A stretch of 64,000 nt of DNA from Euryodendron excelsum (Eukaryota > Streptophyta > Magnoliopsida > Ericales > Pentaphylacaceae). The stretch lies in NCBI GenBank assembly GCA_033060915.1, contig CM065394.1, positions 9,711,501-9,775,500 of the forward strand. Direction: 5' to 3'. The notes beneath the pieces were generated by a model, which worked only from the letters and a program-made list of their open reading frames with translations, did no database searches and was not told where the DNA came from. Every line of letters begins with the position of its first letter. Positions within the stretch are counted from its first letter, which is position 1. Below, one piece after another: positions 34,720 through 45,178 of the stretch. The position numbers and the translations under genes are program-made.

Positions 34720-35569
34720 ATCATGCCGGTTTGTTTTTAAGACAATCTTGGAAGGGTGGACTTACCATTCTGAGGACTTAGGTACTTTCTCAAGAAACAG
34801 GCTGAAAAAAGGGCCCTAGGGGTAGTTTGGTCATTTTTCACCAGAGTGGGCTAGCAGGCACTGGTGTTAACCTAGGTTTTGAGTGTTTCCGTCACTCTGA
34901 CAGCCGTCCCGTGACACAGGGGGTTTGTTTGGCAATTCTCTATATCAACCTGTTTACGAGTGTTTTCGCCACTCTAACGGTTGCGATGTTTACGAGTACT
35001 TCCATTACTCCAATGGGCCGTGAACATTCCAGAGACTACCTGATCTCAGGAAGCTGTAAGGTGGACTTTTTGCCTGAGGAATTAACTTTCTCGAAAGGCG
35101 TGCCAAAACGAACATTTCTTCATTGGTGGGCTAACAAGCGCTATAGGTGGACCGTTCTATCATCTCAAGGACTTGGGGTCTTGTCCCGGTTCATGGGTTT
35201 GAAGGGACTTACCGTTCCAAAGATTTTTTTGAGAAAACGTGCCGAATTGGATGGTCTTACCACCTTGAGGAATCAACTTTCTAGAAACGTGTGCCGGATT
35301 TAATTGGAATTGGACTTGAAATTGGATTTGAGATTAAAACAGGGACTTACTGTCTTCAAAAAGACGTGTCCATTAGAATTGGGCCGAACAATGCCCCCAA
35401 GGGCATTTTGGTCATTTTGGCTTTATTTGGGCCCAGCGAGGCCACGAAGCGATGGATTGACTGATGTTAGTTTGGAAAACTAATTTAAATTGGAATATGT
35501 CTGTATTAACTTGAACTCAAGTCTAAACGAACTAGAGACTACCGAGCGGGCAAAAATGGGGTGCTTACA
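34720..35569 (-). repeat. Tat copy 4 3' LTR, terminal part
   Basis: It begins ATCATGCCGGTTTG, which matches the middle of the LTR at 33748, and runs to the normal end GTGCTTACA at 35569. It has degenerate 29-bp units (34880-35010) and the conserved stem TGCCCCCAAGGGCA (35392-35405). Confidence 0.85.
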
Positions 35570-35590
35570 GCTGCCCCTCTTTTTTTGTCT
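35570..35590 (-). promoter_or_regulatory. Polypurine tract, copy 4
   Basis: The minus strand reads AAAAAAAGAGGGGCAGC directly before TGTAAGCACC, the first bases of the 3' LTR. Confidence 0.85.
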
Positions 35591-36157
35591 TTGCATGTCG
35601 AAGACGGAAAACGATAGAGTAAAAGTCTTATATTGATCGTGAGACGGTTGGAGGGACGAACTTTGGAAATTTCTAAAAGTTGGAGTTTGGAAACGAATAT
35701 CAGGCCCAAAAGGCCTTTGAAAACTAGTTTTGTTGGGAAAAAGGACAAAACTGCCCAGAATTTGACATTGGCACAACTACTAGTGGCGCCAGGCTTAGGA
35801 ACAAAACTAGAAAAATTTATTGTTCAAACGCTTGCGGGATTGCGAGATTTTCTAAGAGTGCAAGTTTTTGCAAGGAGAACGACTTGGATGTTGAAGGAGC
35901 GCTTCTTAAGGACCACGTGGGATTACCGGAAGTAGACATCATTGCCGGAAAAGTCACCAGAAGAGACGATTTCGCAGAGAACTCCAAGAGGTGAGTTTTT
36001 GATTTTATGTTGATTTTGATGTGTGGAATTCCGTTTGAATCATATGAATAGTGAAAATTGATGTTTTGATACAGTCCGAACACTTTGGTGGAGTTATTTT
36101 TACATTTTGGTGTTCGTTTGGTTGAATGTGAGAGATTTTGCATGATTACGTGAAGGG

Positions 36158-36162
36158 GGTTT
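36158..36162. other. Target-site duplication of Tat copy 1 (left)
   Basis: GGTTT here matches AGTTT at 57936-57940 with one transition. Confidence 0.75.
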
Positions 36163-39100
36163 TGTCGCGCTTAGATTTTTCACACTTCAGGAATACTCAC
36201 ACAAGCGGGAAAAATGTTGTACTCTCTCGTTAGAACTCACCCTCCTAGAAGAATGAGTGCGACTAGGTTTGAATTGAAAATTGATTTGAATAAAGGGTTT
36301 TTAGAAAAGATTTGGAGTCGCCACCTAACTTGATTAAGAAAAACTAGGCATAACCCGAAAACTACACTTAGGGTTTTGGAAAAATGATTTTGAAAATATC
36401 TCCTCAAGAGAGGGTTTTTAAGAAAATAGGTTGTTTGGCAACCTTTAGAAAATATTTAGCCATTTTTGAAAAATAACTCCGTTTTGGTCTTTGAAAACAG
36501 TGATCTAAGGTTCGGAGGTTGGTTACGTGTAGGGAAGACGCACTAAGCCATCACCCTACCCTGCCCTTTCGGTACCTACATGTCAATCTACCCTAGATTC
36601 ACCTATGAGAATCTTCAACTAACCAATGTTCAATCTTATCCACTTTGAAAAAAATGTTTAAAAAGATATAATGCATGATATGCAAGTGTAAAAAAAGAGA
36701 ATTGAAAAATAGATTTGGAAATTGATTTGAAAAGAAATTGATTTGATTTAAAAAAGATTTGAAGAGATAGAATTGAAATTGGAAAGTTTTAGAAATTGGA
36801 AATAAAGATTTGAAAATAGATTTTTGAAATTGGAAACTTGAAATAAATATAGAATTGGAGATTGAAGAAGATTGTGGAAATAGAAATTTGAAAAATGTTA
36901 TGGAATTTGAGATTTGAAAAATGTTGTGACCGCACCCATGAGGGTTGCCTACGTATCCTTTTGGAGGAATCAAGTCAGTTGTAGTTCGGACAAGAGTCCG
37001 ATTGAAAATAGAAGAGTTGATTTGGAAGAAAGAGATTGAATTGAAAGATTGAGAGATTGAACTTAGAATAGAAGATTAAAAATTGGAATTTAGAATTTTG
37101 GAATTGAAGAGATTGGATTTTGATTTGAAGAGATTGGAACTTGGAAGAAAGATTTAGACTTGTTTTGGAAAGATGAAGGTTTAGAAAACCTAGACTTTGG
37201 AAAGATAGGATTTAAGAAAAACTTGAGGTTTAAGGAAGGTTTGATTTGAATGTTGGATTTGGAAAGATCTTGGACGATTTGGAAACTTGGAATTTAGGAA
37301 AGATTCGGATTAGGAAAGTTTTGAATTAAGAAAGTTTTAACTTAGGAAAGTTTTAGGTTTAGGAAAGTTTTGAAATTGGAAAGTTTCGTTTTAAGAAAGG
37401 TCTTGAAATAGGAAAGTGTTGAATTTAGAAAGGTTTAGTTTAAGAAAGGTTTAGAATTTGAAAATTTTCAACTTAAGAAAGTTTTGAATTAAGAAAGTTT
37501 CATTTTAAGAAAGGTTTTGAAATAGGAAAGGTTTTAAAAATAAGAAAGTTTTGAGTTTGGAAAGTTTTAGATTTGGAAAGATTTGAAGTTTTAGGAAATT
37601 TTAGAATTTAGAAAGATTTAACTTAAGAAAGCTTTGAGTTTAGAAAAACTTCGAATTTGGAAAGATTTGAAATTTGGAAAATTTAAGATTTAAAAAGTTT
37701 TAGAGTTTGAGTTTTAGAAACTCTTGAAATTTTAGGGAATGTTTGAAAACTTAGATTTGGAAAGTTGAGATTTGGAAGGGGATAGAGTTAGGAAAGGGTT
37801 GAATTAGGAAAGATTTGGATGCTTCATATTTAAGGAAAGATTTGAAAGCTTTAGGAAACTTATGGTTTAAGAAGGTAAGAAATTAGTGGAGAGTTGAATT
37901 AGGAAAGATTTAGATTTTGAGTTTTAAAGATTGTTATGTTCAAGTTAAGATTTAGGAAAGTAGAAGATTAGGAAGAAATTGAGTTAGGAAAGATTTAGAC
38001 TAGGAAGAGTTAAGATTCCTATTTCCTAAAACAAGGGATTAGGTTTTGTTTCTAAAAGAGAAGGTTTGATTTTGTTTCCAAAAACGGAGGATAGGATTTA
38101 GTTTCCTAAATGGGAAGATTGGATTTGGTTTCCTAAAGGGAAGATTGGATTTGCCAAGGATTTGAAAAGGGAAGTTTCTAGCAACCCTAGATTTGGAAAA
38201 CTATAGTTTTGACGTAGAAAATCGGAGGTTTTGGAAATGTGCATCATTTGAATGTGAAAACAAGAGGTTTTGAAAACCTAGGTTTTAAGGCAAGTTTGAA
38301 AATCATGTTTTTGGAAAGAAAATTAAGGTTTACTAATCGTGGGTTCTAGGGCTTGACTTGGGCTCTAAGGAAAGAGTTTTTGGAAAGTGCATTTTTGGAA
38401 ATGAAGGTTTTTAGAAGAGAATCCTAGGGAGGAGTTTTTGGAAAGTGAATTCGAAGAGAGAGTTTTTGGAAAGAGATTTTAAAGTGAATGAGGTTTTGGA
38501 AAGTGTGTTCTTAAAAACGAAGATTTTAGAAGGAAAATCTTAGAGGGGAGTTTCGAGAAGGGAGACTTTTGGAAAGAGAGTTTTTGGGAAAGATTTTTGG
38601 GAGAGAGTTTCTGAAAACAATTTTGGAAAGAGGAGTTTTTAGGAAAGTATGTTAAAAAAGAGATTTTTAGGAAGAGAGACTTTTGAAAAGGGAGTTTTTT
38701 AGAAGGTGTAAAAACGTCTCACTTTCCTAAAGCAATTCTAACCATAAGAGGGCTAAAACCACTTTAGGAAAGTGGTTTTGAAAACAACAAGATTTGAAAA
38801 TATGGACCGTATTGGTCACTTTAAATGTAACACTTTCCTAAAGCAATCCTAGCCATGGAAAAGCTAGAATCACCCTAGGATTGTGATTTTGAAAACATGT
38901 TTTGAAAAAGAGATTCTGATTCAATTTTGAAAACAAGTTCGAAAACGATTTTGAAAACAACTTTGAAAATGACTTTTGGAAGATACAAGATCATGATATG
39001 CACAATGCAAATTTGGGGTCGTGAACATACAAGATTATGGCTTCACCACATAATCAAGGGGGCCGAACCCACGTGGTCTCCGGTTAGCCTAAAGGAAAGC

Positions 39101-39594
39101 CCCCGACACGGTGACCTTCCGATACTCTAATCCTACACATGGACAGGGAGTCCCCTTGTTTCAAACATGCAAAGAAAGGGGGGGAAAGAGATGGGGGATT
39201 AAAATAGAGAAAACCCAAGTGGGTTAGGAGAGAGAAGAGAGTGGGGGGAAGTGCAGAAATTTAAAGAGAAAGCCTACCGTATATCTTCTTTATTTTGTGC
39301 GCCTTGCTTGTCTTTGGTCTTCGGTCTTCATCTTAATCTTCGTTTTCAATCTTCAAGAGTTGTCTTCAAACTTTAGATTGCAGCTCTTCAAGTCTTCAAA
39401 GGAGGATTGAAGGCTAGTGGATGAGTGTATGGGGGTGTGTATAAGTGTATAGAAGGCTAGGGTTTAGTGTATGGTGGCTAGGGTTTGGAAAACCTAAGAA
39501 AGCTAGGGTTTAGGGAGTGTTCAAGCTTTTTATATCGAATTATATGATTTTTAGACTGAGTTTGCGGACCTCTTTCACGCTGGAAGAGGCTCTG

Positions 39595-39602
39595 TATTTA
39601 TA
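39595..39602 (-). promoter_or_regulatory. TATA box with upstream palindromes, copy 1 3' LTR
   Basis: The minus strand reads CTATAAATACAGAG. Directly upstream on that strand (39619-39720 on plus) are three inverted repeats: GCGCC around TGTTGCAGTA, the 25-bp one at 39655-39679 (arms CTAGCGCCACT and AGTGGCGCTAG), and the 23-bp one at 39693-39715 (arms TGGCACCACTA and TAGTGGTGCCA, one central base). Confidence 0.75.
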
Positions 39603-39949
39603 GAGGTTGCACAACACTAGCGCCTGTTGCAGTAGCGCCAGGCCAAACTTTACACTAGCGCCACTAGGAGTGGCGCTAGGCTATTTTTGGCTTGGCACCA
39701 CTAGTAGTGGTGCCAGCCATTTAGGAAATGTTTAAGGTCGGCAAGCAACATATCTTTGACTAGATTTGGGCGCCTGTACTAGTGACTACTATGCAATTTT
39801 TAGCCTGGCTTCACTAGGAGTGACTCTGGAAAGTCGGGGAATGATTTAAGGGACCGAGAATGGCCCAGAAGGTCGAAAAAGAGCAGGAACACTTAGAATA
39901 GTGTCCTGGAGGTATTTTACTTAAAAAATAAGGATAAGATGTGTCGGAA

Positions 39950-40580
39950 GGGTCGACCGGGCCTTTAGGGGCAAAACGGTCAATCAGATCGGGAAGCTGT
40001 CGGGACGAACTCGGACTGTCCCGGAAGAAGACTTGAGACTTGAAAACATTATTCAGAATGTTCACAAGGGTTGCCGGTTTGATTCCCAGAGCCGGTGTGG
40101 TCGAAAAAGGTGACCGGCCCACCAGGGGCAAAACGGTCATTTTGTATCGGGTTTGCCGCAACTGACTCGGAATGATCCGGAAACGTAAAGGGAGGTTGAG
40201 AACACTACAAAAAGGTATTCTCGGGAGCTTACCAGTTTTATACCCAGAGCCGGTGTAGTCAGAAAAGGCGACCGGCCCACCAGGGGCAAAACGGTCATTT
40301 CGCACCGGGTTTACCAGAATTGAATCAGAATGATCTGAAAGGATAAAGAAAGGTTAAGAATACTATAAAAAGCAGTCTCAGGAGGTTACCGGTTTGATAC
40401 CCAGAGTCGGTGCGGTCGAAAAGGAAGACCGGCCCACCAGGGACAAAATGGTCATTTTGCACCGAGCTGGCCGGAACTAACTCGGAATGATCCGGAAAGG
40501 TAGAGGAAGGCTGAGAATACAATAAGAAGTAATCTCAAAAGGTTACCAGTTTGATACCCAAAGCCGGTGTGGTTCTCGGG
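39950..40580. repeat. About 157-bp tandem array, copy 1 3' LTR
   Basis: Shared block TTACCGGTTTGATACCCAGA recurs near 40071, 40229, 40386 and 40543, so the period is 157-158 bp. Each unit also has the plus-strand string ACTATAAAAAG or a variant. Confidence 0.85.
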
Positions 40581-40837
40581 GCGTTCAAATGCCAAGGGGC
40601 AAAATAGTCATCGTGACTGAAAAGTCTCGGAAAAGGCCCAAGGGACAGTTTGGTCATTTTTCACCAAAGTGGGCTAGCAGATACTGGTGTTGACTTGGGT
40701 TTTGAGTGTTTCCACCACTATGACGGCAGTCGTCGTGATACAGGGGTTTGTTGGCAATTCCCTATGTCGACCTGTTTACGAGTATTTCCGCTACTCAAAC
40801 GGTTGTGATGTTTACGAGTATTTTCGCTACTCAGATT

Positions 40838-41775
40838 GTCTCGAGGAATAAACTGTCTTGAGAGAGGGATTGGAAAGGGAATTTATCGTCTTCGAATAGA
40901 CGTGCCTGATTTGGAACCGTCTTGAGGAATAAACTGTCTCGAGAGAGGGATTGGAAAGGGGACTTATCGTCTTTGAAAAGACGTGCCTGATTTCGGACCG
41001 TCTCGAGGAATAAACAGTCTCGAGAAAGGGATTGGAAAGAAGACTTATCGTCTTCAAAAAGACATGCCTGATTTGGAACCATCTCGAGGAATAAACTGTC
41101 TCAAGAGAGGGATTGGAAAGGGGACTTATCGTCTTCGAAAAGACGTGCCTGATTTGGAACCGTCTCGAGGAATAAACTGTCTTGAGAGAGGGATTGGAAA
41201 GGGGACTTATCGTCTTCAAAAATACGTGCCTGATTTCGAATCGTCTCAAGGAATAAACTGTCTTGAGAGAAGGATTGGAAAGGGGACTTATTGTCTCCAA
41301 AAAGACGTGCCTGATTTAGAACCGTCTCGAGGGATAAACTGTCTCGTGAGAGGGATTGGAAAGGGGACTTATCGTCTTCGAAAAAACGTGCCTAATTTGG
41401 AACCGTCTCGAGGAATAAACTGTCTCGAGAGAGGAATTGGAAAAGGGACTTATCGTCTTCGAAAAGACGTGTCTAATTTGGAACCATCTCGAGGAATAAA
41501 CTGTCTCGAGAGAGGGATTGGAAAAGGGACTTATCGTCTCCGAAAACACATGCCTGATTTAGGACCGTCTCGAGAAATAAACTGTGTCGAGAGAGAGATT
41601 GGAAAGGGGACTTATCATCTTCGAAAAGACGTGCCTGATTTGGAACTATCTCGAGGAATAAACTGTCTCGAGAGAGGGATTGGAAAGGGGTCTTATCGTC
41701 TTCGAATAGACGTGCATGATTTGGAACCGTCTCGAGAAATAAACTGTCTCAAGAGAGGGATTGGAATTGGAATTG
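40838..41775. repeat. 81-bp tandem array, copy 1 3' LTR
   Basis: About 11.5 units. Each has two CTCGAG cores around AATAAACTGT and the stem CGTCTT-CGAA-AAGACG. Since 81 is a multiple of three, both strands keep long open frames; the 297-aa plus-strand frame is a 27-residue repeat (core SRGINCLERGIGKGTYRLRK). It has no known domain and is antisense to the element, so I do not call it a gene. The last unit runs into (GGAATT)n. Confidence 0.92.
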
Positions 41776-41970
41776 GAATTGGAAAGAATAATGCCCCTAA
41801 GGGCATTTCAGTCATTTTGCCTCTATTTGGGCCTGGTAGGCCCACGAAGCGATGGATAAGCGAGATTTGGACTTAGAAAGTTGGTTTCAGTTGGAATATG
41901 CCCACAATGACTTGAACACAAGTCTAGATAGAGTGTAGACTGCCAAGCGGTAAAAAATGGGATGCTTACA

Positions 41971-41990
41971 GCTACCCCTCTTTTTCTGTC
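41971..41990 (-). promoter_or_regulatory. Polypurine tract, copy 1
   Basis: The minus strand reads AGAAAAAGAGGGGTAGC immediately before the 3' LTR start TGTAAGCATCCC. Confidence 0.88.
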
Positions 41991-43328
41991 TTTGCTTGTC
42001 AAAGACAGAAAATGAGAAGAGTAAGAGTCACATTTTAACCGCTAGGTAGTCAGAGGGACGGACATTGGAAATCTTTCGACAATAGGGGTCGAAAACGGAT
42101 AACGGGCCAAAAAGGCCTTCAAAAACGAGTTTTGACGGGAAAAAGGGCAAAGTTGCCCAGAAGTGGACGCTGGCGCTACTAGGAGTGGCGCCTTTGGCAG
42201 AAGAAGCTTGGCGCCTCTACTAGTGGCGCCAGGCTTGAGATTAAAACCAGAAAAATTCTGATTCGAAGAGTTGCAGGATTTTTGGAGTTTCTCACAAATT
42301 CAAAAGTCATTACGAGGAAACCATCTAGGACATTGAAGGAGAACTTCTTGGAAACCACAGGTGATTGTCGGAAGGAGACCACGTCGCCGAAAAAGTCACC
42401 GGAAGAGAAGATTTTGCCGGAAAACTTCCAAAAAGTGAGTTTTTAAATTTTGTTGATTTTGATGCGTAGAACTTCGTTTAAATCATGTGAATATTGGAAC
42501 TTGATGTTTTGATGTGTTTTAACCATGATGGTGATATTATTTTTGCATTTTGGTGCTTGTTTGATTGAATTTGAGTGATTATATATGAATATGTGAAGAG
42601 GGTTTTCTGCAGGAATAGTGAATTTGTTCCTACAGACTTGGGCATTCAGTTTTCTGGCTATATTTTTGTGCAATGTGCCTTAGAAAAATGTCTTTAACAA
42701 CCGTATGAAGTTTCGTGATTTTTTGAAAACTCAGTGAATTTTTTATTTTTTGAAAAATAGGAAAATACTTAGAAAATTTAGAAAAATGAAAAAATTCAAG
42801 AAATTGATGGGATTTTTAGAGTTAAAAATTTGAAAAAGGTAGGAATATTTTTGGAAAACATTTGAAAGAATTTTGAAGAATTTTGAGGCATTTTTGAAAA
42901 CCATGGATTTATTGAAACTATAAAACATGTGTTTTTGAAAATTTGAAAATTGGAAAAAAGTGCACGGGTGCTGATGTTATGTGATTATGACAATGTGAAA
43001 TGCACGCTTTGTGTTTTGTGTTGATGTCATGGGTGTTGTAGGGGCTATTTTTTAACCGGACTCTGCCGAAATTTTTAAAAATTAGGGAATAAGTTAGAAA
43101 AAGTTTTTTTTTGTTTTTAGAAATAAAATCTTTTTGGAGGAAAAAGACAGAGAACCCTTGAGATGTGATTTGAAAATTAGAAAACCTTGATGTGTAGAAA
43201 TTTTGTTTTTGATTTGTTATTCGAAATCCTTTATTTATTTTGTTTGTGTTAGTTGTTTATTTTTGCTTTATTATTTGAACTGCATGCATAATATGTTAAT
43301 ATCTCTTATCTTGGCTTACCTTTTCAGG
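41971..43328 (+). other. Antisense-ORF leader exon and first intron, copy 1
   Basis: Proposed untranslated exon 41971-42434 and intron 42435-43327 (893 bp). The donor reads AAAA then GTGAGT; the acceptor is CTTACCTTTTCAG one base before the ATG at 43329. The intron is T-rich. The exon contains GGCGCC palindromes (42173-42232), including the arms TGGCGCC and GGCGCCA around a CTACTAGT core. Splicing is inferred from consensus sites and from the same layout in copy 4. Confidence 0.6.
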
Positions 43329-45178
43329 ATGGCAGACGCGAGTGATGACGGTTCTGAGAGGAGGCCCCGCTCGGGGAAGGCGGCCTGGACGGATTCTGCT
43401 AGCAGCTCTAGTCGATCTAAAGGTAGTCGACGATCTATCGGACGATCTTCCTCCAGTCAGAGTGGGCAAGGGAGTAGGCTACCTGTCGACCCTTTTCCTC
43501 CAGTTGAGCAGGCTTTCGCCAAGGAGATTAATGTTGAGGAGGAGGTACCAGGCCCTGGGGATCAGGTGACCGGTTATGGGAGAGCTTCTTCCAGGCATAG
43601 GTAGACGAATGCCAACTTGGGAGATCGGCAGATACCAGACGTCCCACCACTCAGGGATCTTGCTTATCACCCTAGTGTGTACTCTAGACATCATTTGCCT
43701 CCTCCACGGGTACATACAGCTTTTAGAGGGGCTATTCATCAGGTTTTTGTGACCATGTAGCGGGCTGCCCCATCATACCATGCCTTCTTGGCGGAGATCG
43801 GATTTGGTGCTTTCATGGGATTACAGGCGAACCGCCTGAACCGGCATTTGGTACTAGCACTTGTTGAGAGGTGGTTCGAGGAGACCGGGACTTTTCATTT
43901 TGTCAGCTTCGAGTTAGGTCCCACCCCTTTGGATTGGGCGATTATTACAGGGCTCTCCTTTGTCGGCCGGCGGATCACCCTGCATCCAGTCAGTAGGGAC
44001 GAGGCCTGTTTGTTGTTGGACTTGCCTCCTCCTGAGCGTTCTGCCTTCCCAGTCTCTTGGATCAGCCAGGATGACCGTACTTTTGCTACTGAGCCATCGC
44101 CTACCAGGCTGGACATCATGAGAAGACGACTTGTGTTGTATATCATCTTTAGCTGCTTCTGCAACAACAACAAGTCACTCGTGCCGTGTCGTTTGGTGAG
44201 TATTGTAGCCGATCTTGGAGCCTTATCTGAGCTGGACTCGAGGTCCTTTTCCTTTGGCTTCTTTCTTCGGTCGATGCGGGTACGGACTTCTTCTCGTTGG
44301 GGCAGCATGACTAGTTTCTGGCCCTTCCACATCTGGTGGAGCTACGAGTACCTTCCTATTCGTCGCCCTGCAGTTGTTGAGGATGATCTCTATCCTCGCA
44401 CTTTGAGGTGGGCTCGTGACTGGGTAGCCCAGCGATCGGAGATTACCAATTTTGTAACCCTCCAAACTAATTTGAAGCTGATTGAGGCGAGGGACGTGAC
44501 CTGGCGGCCCTTCATTGGATCAGTCCATTATGAGACAGTCCGGTACCTAGTCCCGTTGTCCCTGTCGAGAGTTGCTTTTCTTAGTGATGACAATTGGGAG
44601 TCCTATCTTGGAGAGCGACACTGGCGGTAGTTTCATGAGGAGTTCCGATTAGCAGGAGCTCCGCCAGAGTATATGTTTGGAGCCCTGGTGGCACGAGTGC
44701 CTATCCCTTATCAGGAGCATCAGCCAGGTGCTGAGCTCTTGCTTCCTCCGGATATAGATTATGTTGTGCACTTTAGGGCTCATTCAGTCGATGCCTTCAC
44801 CCGGTTTGAGGTAGTAGTCGACGGGTACGCTGTTGGCCAGGAGGTGGTTGACTTGTGGCACTGTGCTAGAGGATATATGCCCCAAGCCGAGTTTACTACT
44901 GTGAGAGACCAGAGGGATCAGTACCAGATGGAGCGGGATCAATACCAGGCCGAGGTGGCTTCCTTGATAGCTCGGTTATCTCGGCTGGGTGGTGGGGGGG
45001 GGGGTAAGTTACTCTTTCTTTGCTTCTTCTTGCTCTGCTACTGTTTAGTTCCTTTTGTATGCAGCTGATTTCAGTTTTATCTTCCCTATAGGATGGTGGT
45101 GCTTTGAGTAGTTATCCACCTCCTCCGATGCCGGGCTTCGGGGATTTTGATCCAGATGATATCGACTTTGACCTGTGA
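43329..45178 (+). pseudogene. Antisense ORF with plant mobile domain (PMD), copy 1
   Basis: Runs opposite to gag. One frame from ATG 43329 reaches 45003 (about 558 codons), broken only by three TAG codons at 43602-43604, 43758-43760 and 44628-44630, each consistent with CAG to TAG. The N-terminus is Ser/Arg-rich and probably disordered. The PMD follows: GFGAFMGLQANRLNRHLVLA, LVERWFEETGTFHFVSFELG, PTPLDWAIITGLSFVGRRI. The C-terminus is a likely coiled coil (RDQRDQYQMERDQYQAEVA). A short intron 45004-45091 (GTAAGT to TATAG) leads to a last exon encoding PPPPMPGFGDFDPDDIDFDL and stop. Ten G residues before the donor put the phase off by one, which may be a slip in the run. PMD proteins occur in host genes and as antisense ORFs of Tat elements; their function in the element is unknown. 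Confidence 0.85.
45004..45091 (+). other. Short intron in antisense PMD ORF
   Basis: GTAAGT follows a G-run; the interior is pyrimidine-rich (TTGCTTCTTCTTGCTC, then TTTTATCTTCCCTATAG). Removing it joins the coiled-coil region to an acidic tail that is fully open to a stop. The internal stop near 45066 is avoided by splicing. Confidence 0.6.

Larger units (their letters stand above)
35570..36162 (+). other. Antisense-ORF leader and 5' part of its intron, copy 4
   Basis: On the plus strand this is the proposed untranslated first exon of the PMD ORF, with the palindromic GGCGCC core (ACTACTAGTGGCGCCAGGC near 35776) and a perfect splice donor, AAGAG then GTGAGT, at 35991. The intron is then interrupted at 36162 by Tat copy 1. 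It aligns to 41971-42600 in copy 1. Confidence 0.65.
36163..41970 (-). repeat. Tat copy 1 3' LTR (5808 bp)
   Basis: Plus-strand start TGTCGCGCTTAG, end GATGCTTACA. Order on the plus strand: conserved 5' block, A/G-rich tract, TATA region (39595), about 157-bp array, 29-bp type units (40770-40840), 81-bp array, stem TGCCCCTAAGGGCA (41791-41804), end. Compared with the 5' LTR it has a 22-bp deletion near 36338 and fewer 81-bp units. Confidence 0.92.

Noticed and set aside
40830..41770. CRISPR-like regular array
   Set aside because: Units are directly tandem with no unique spacers, lie in a plant retrotransposon LTR, and have no cas-type neighbour.
40983..41876. 297-aa plus-strand frame of 27-residue repeats
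   Set aside because: It is the translation of the 81-bp LTR array; both strands are open, the unit length is a multiple of three, and unit number differs between the two LTRs. The same holds for the 225- and 135-codon frames at 56706-57841.
43329..45178. Host PMD gene captured between elements
   Set aside because: It lies between the polypurine tract and gag of one element with matching target duplications, and copy 4 has a PMD ORF in the same place and orientation. It belongs to the element.
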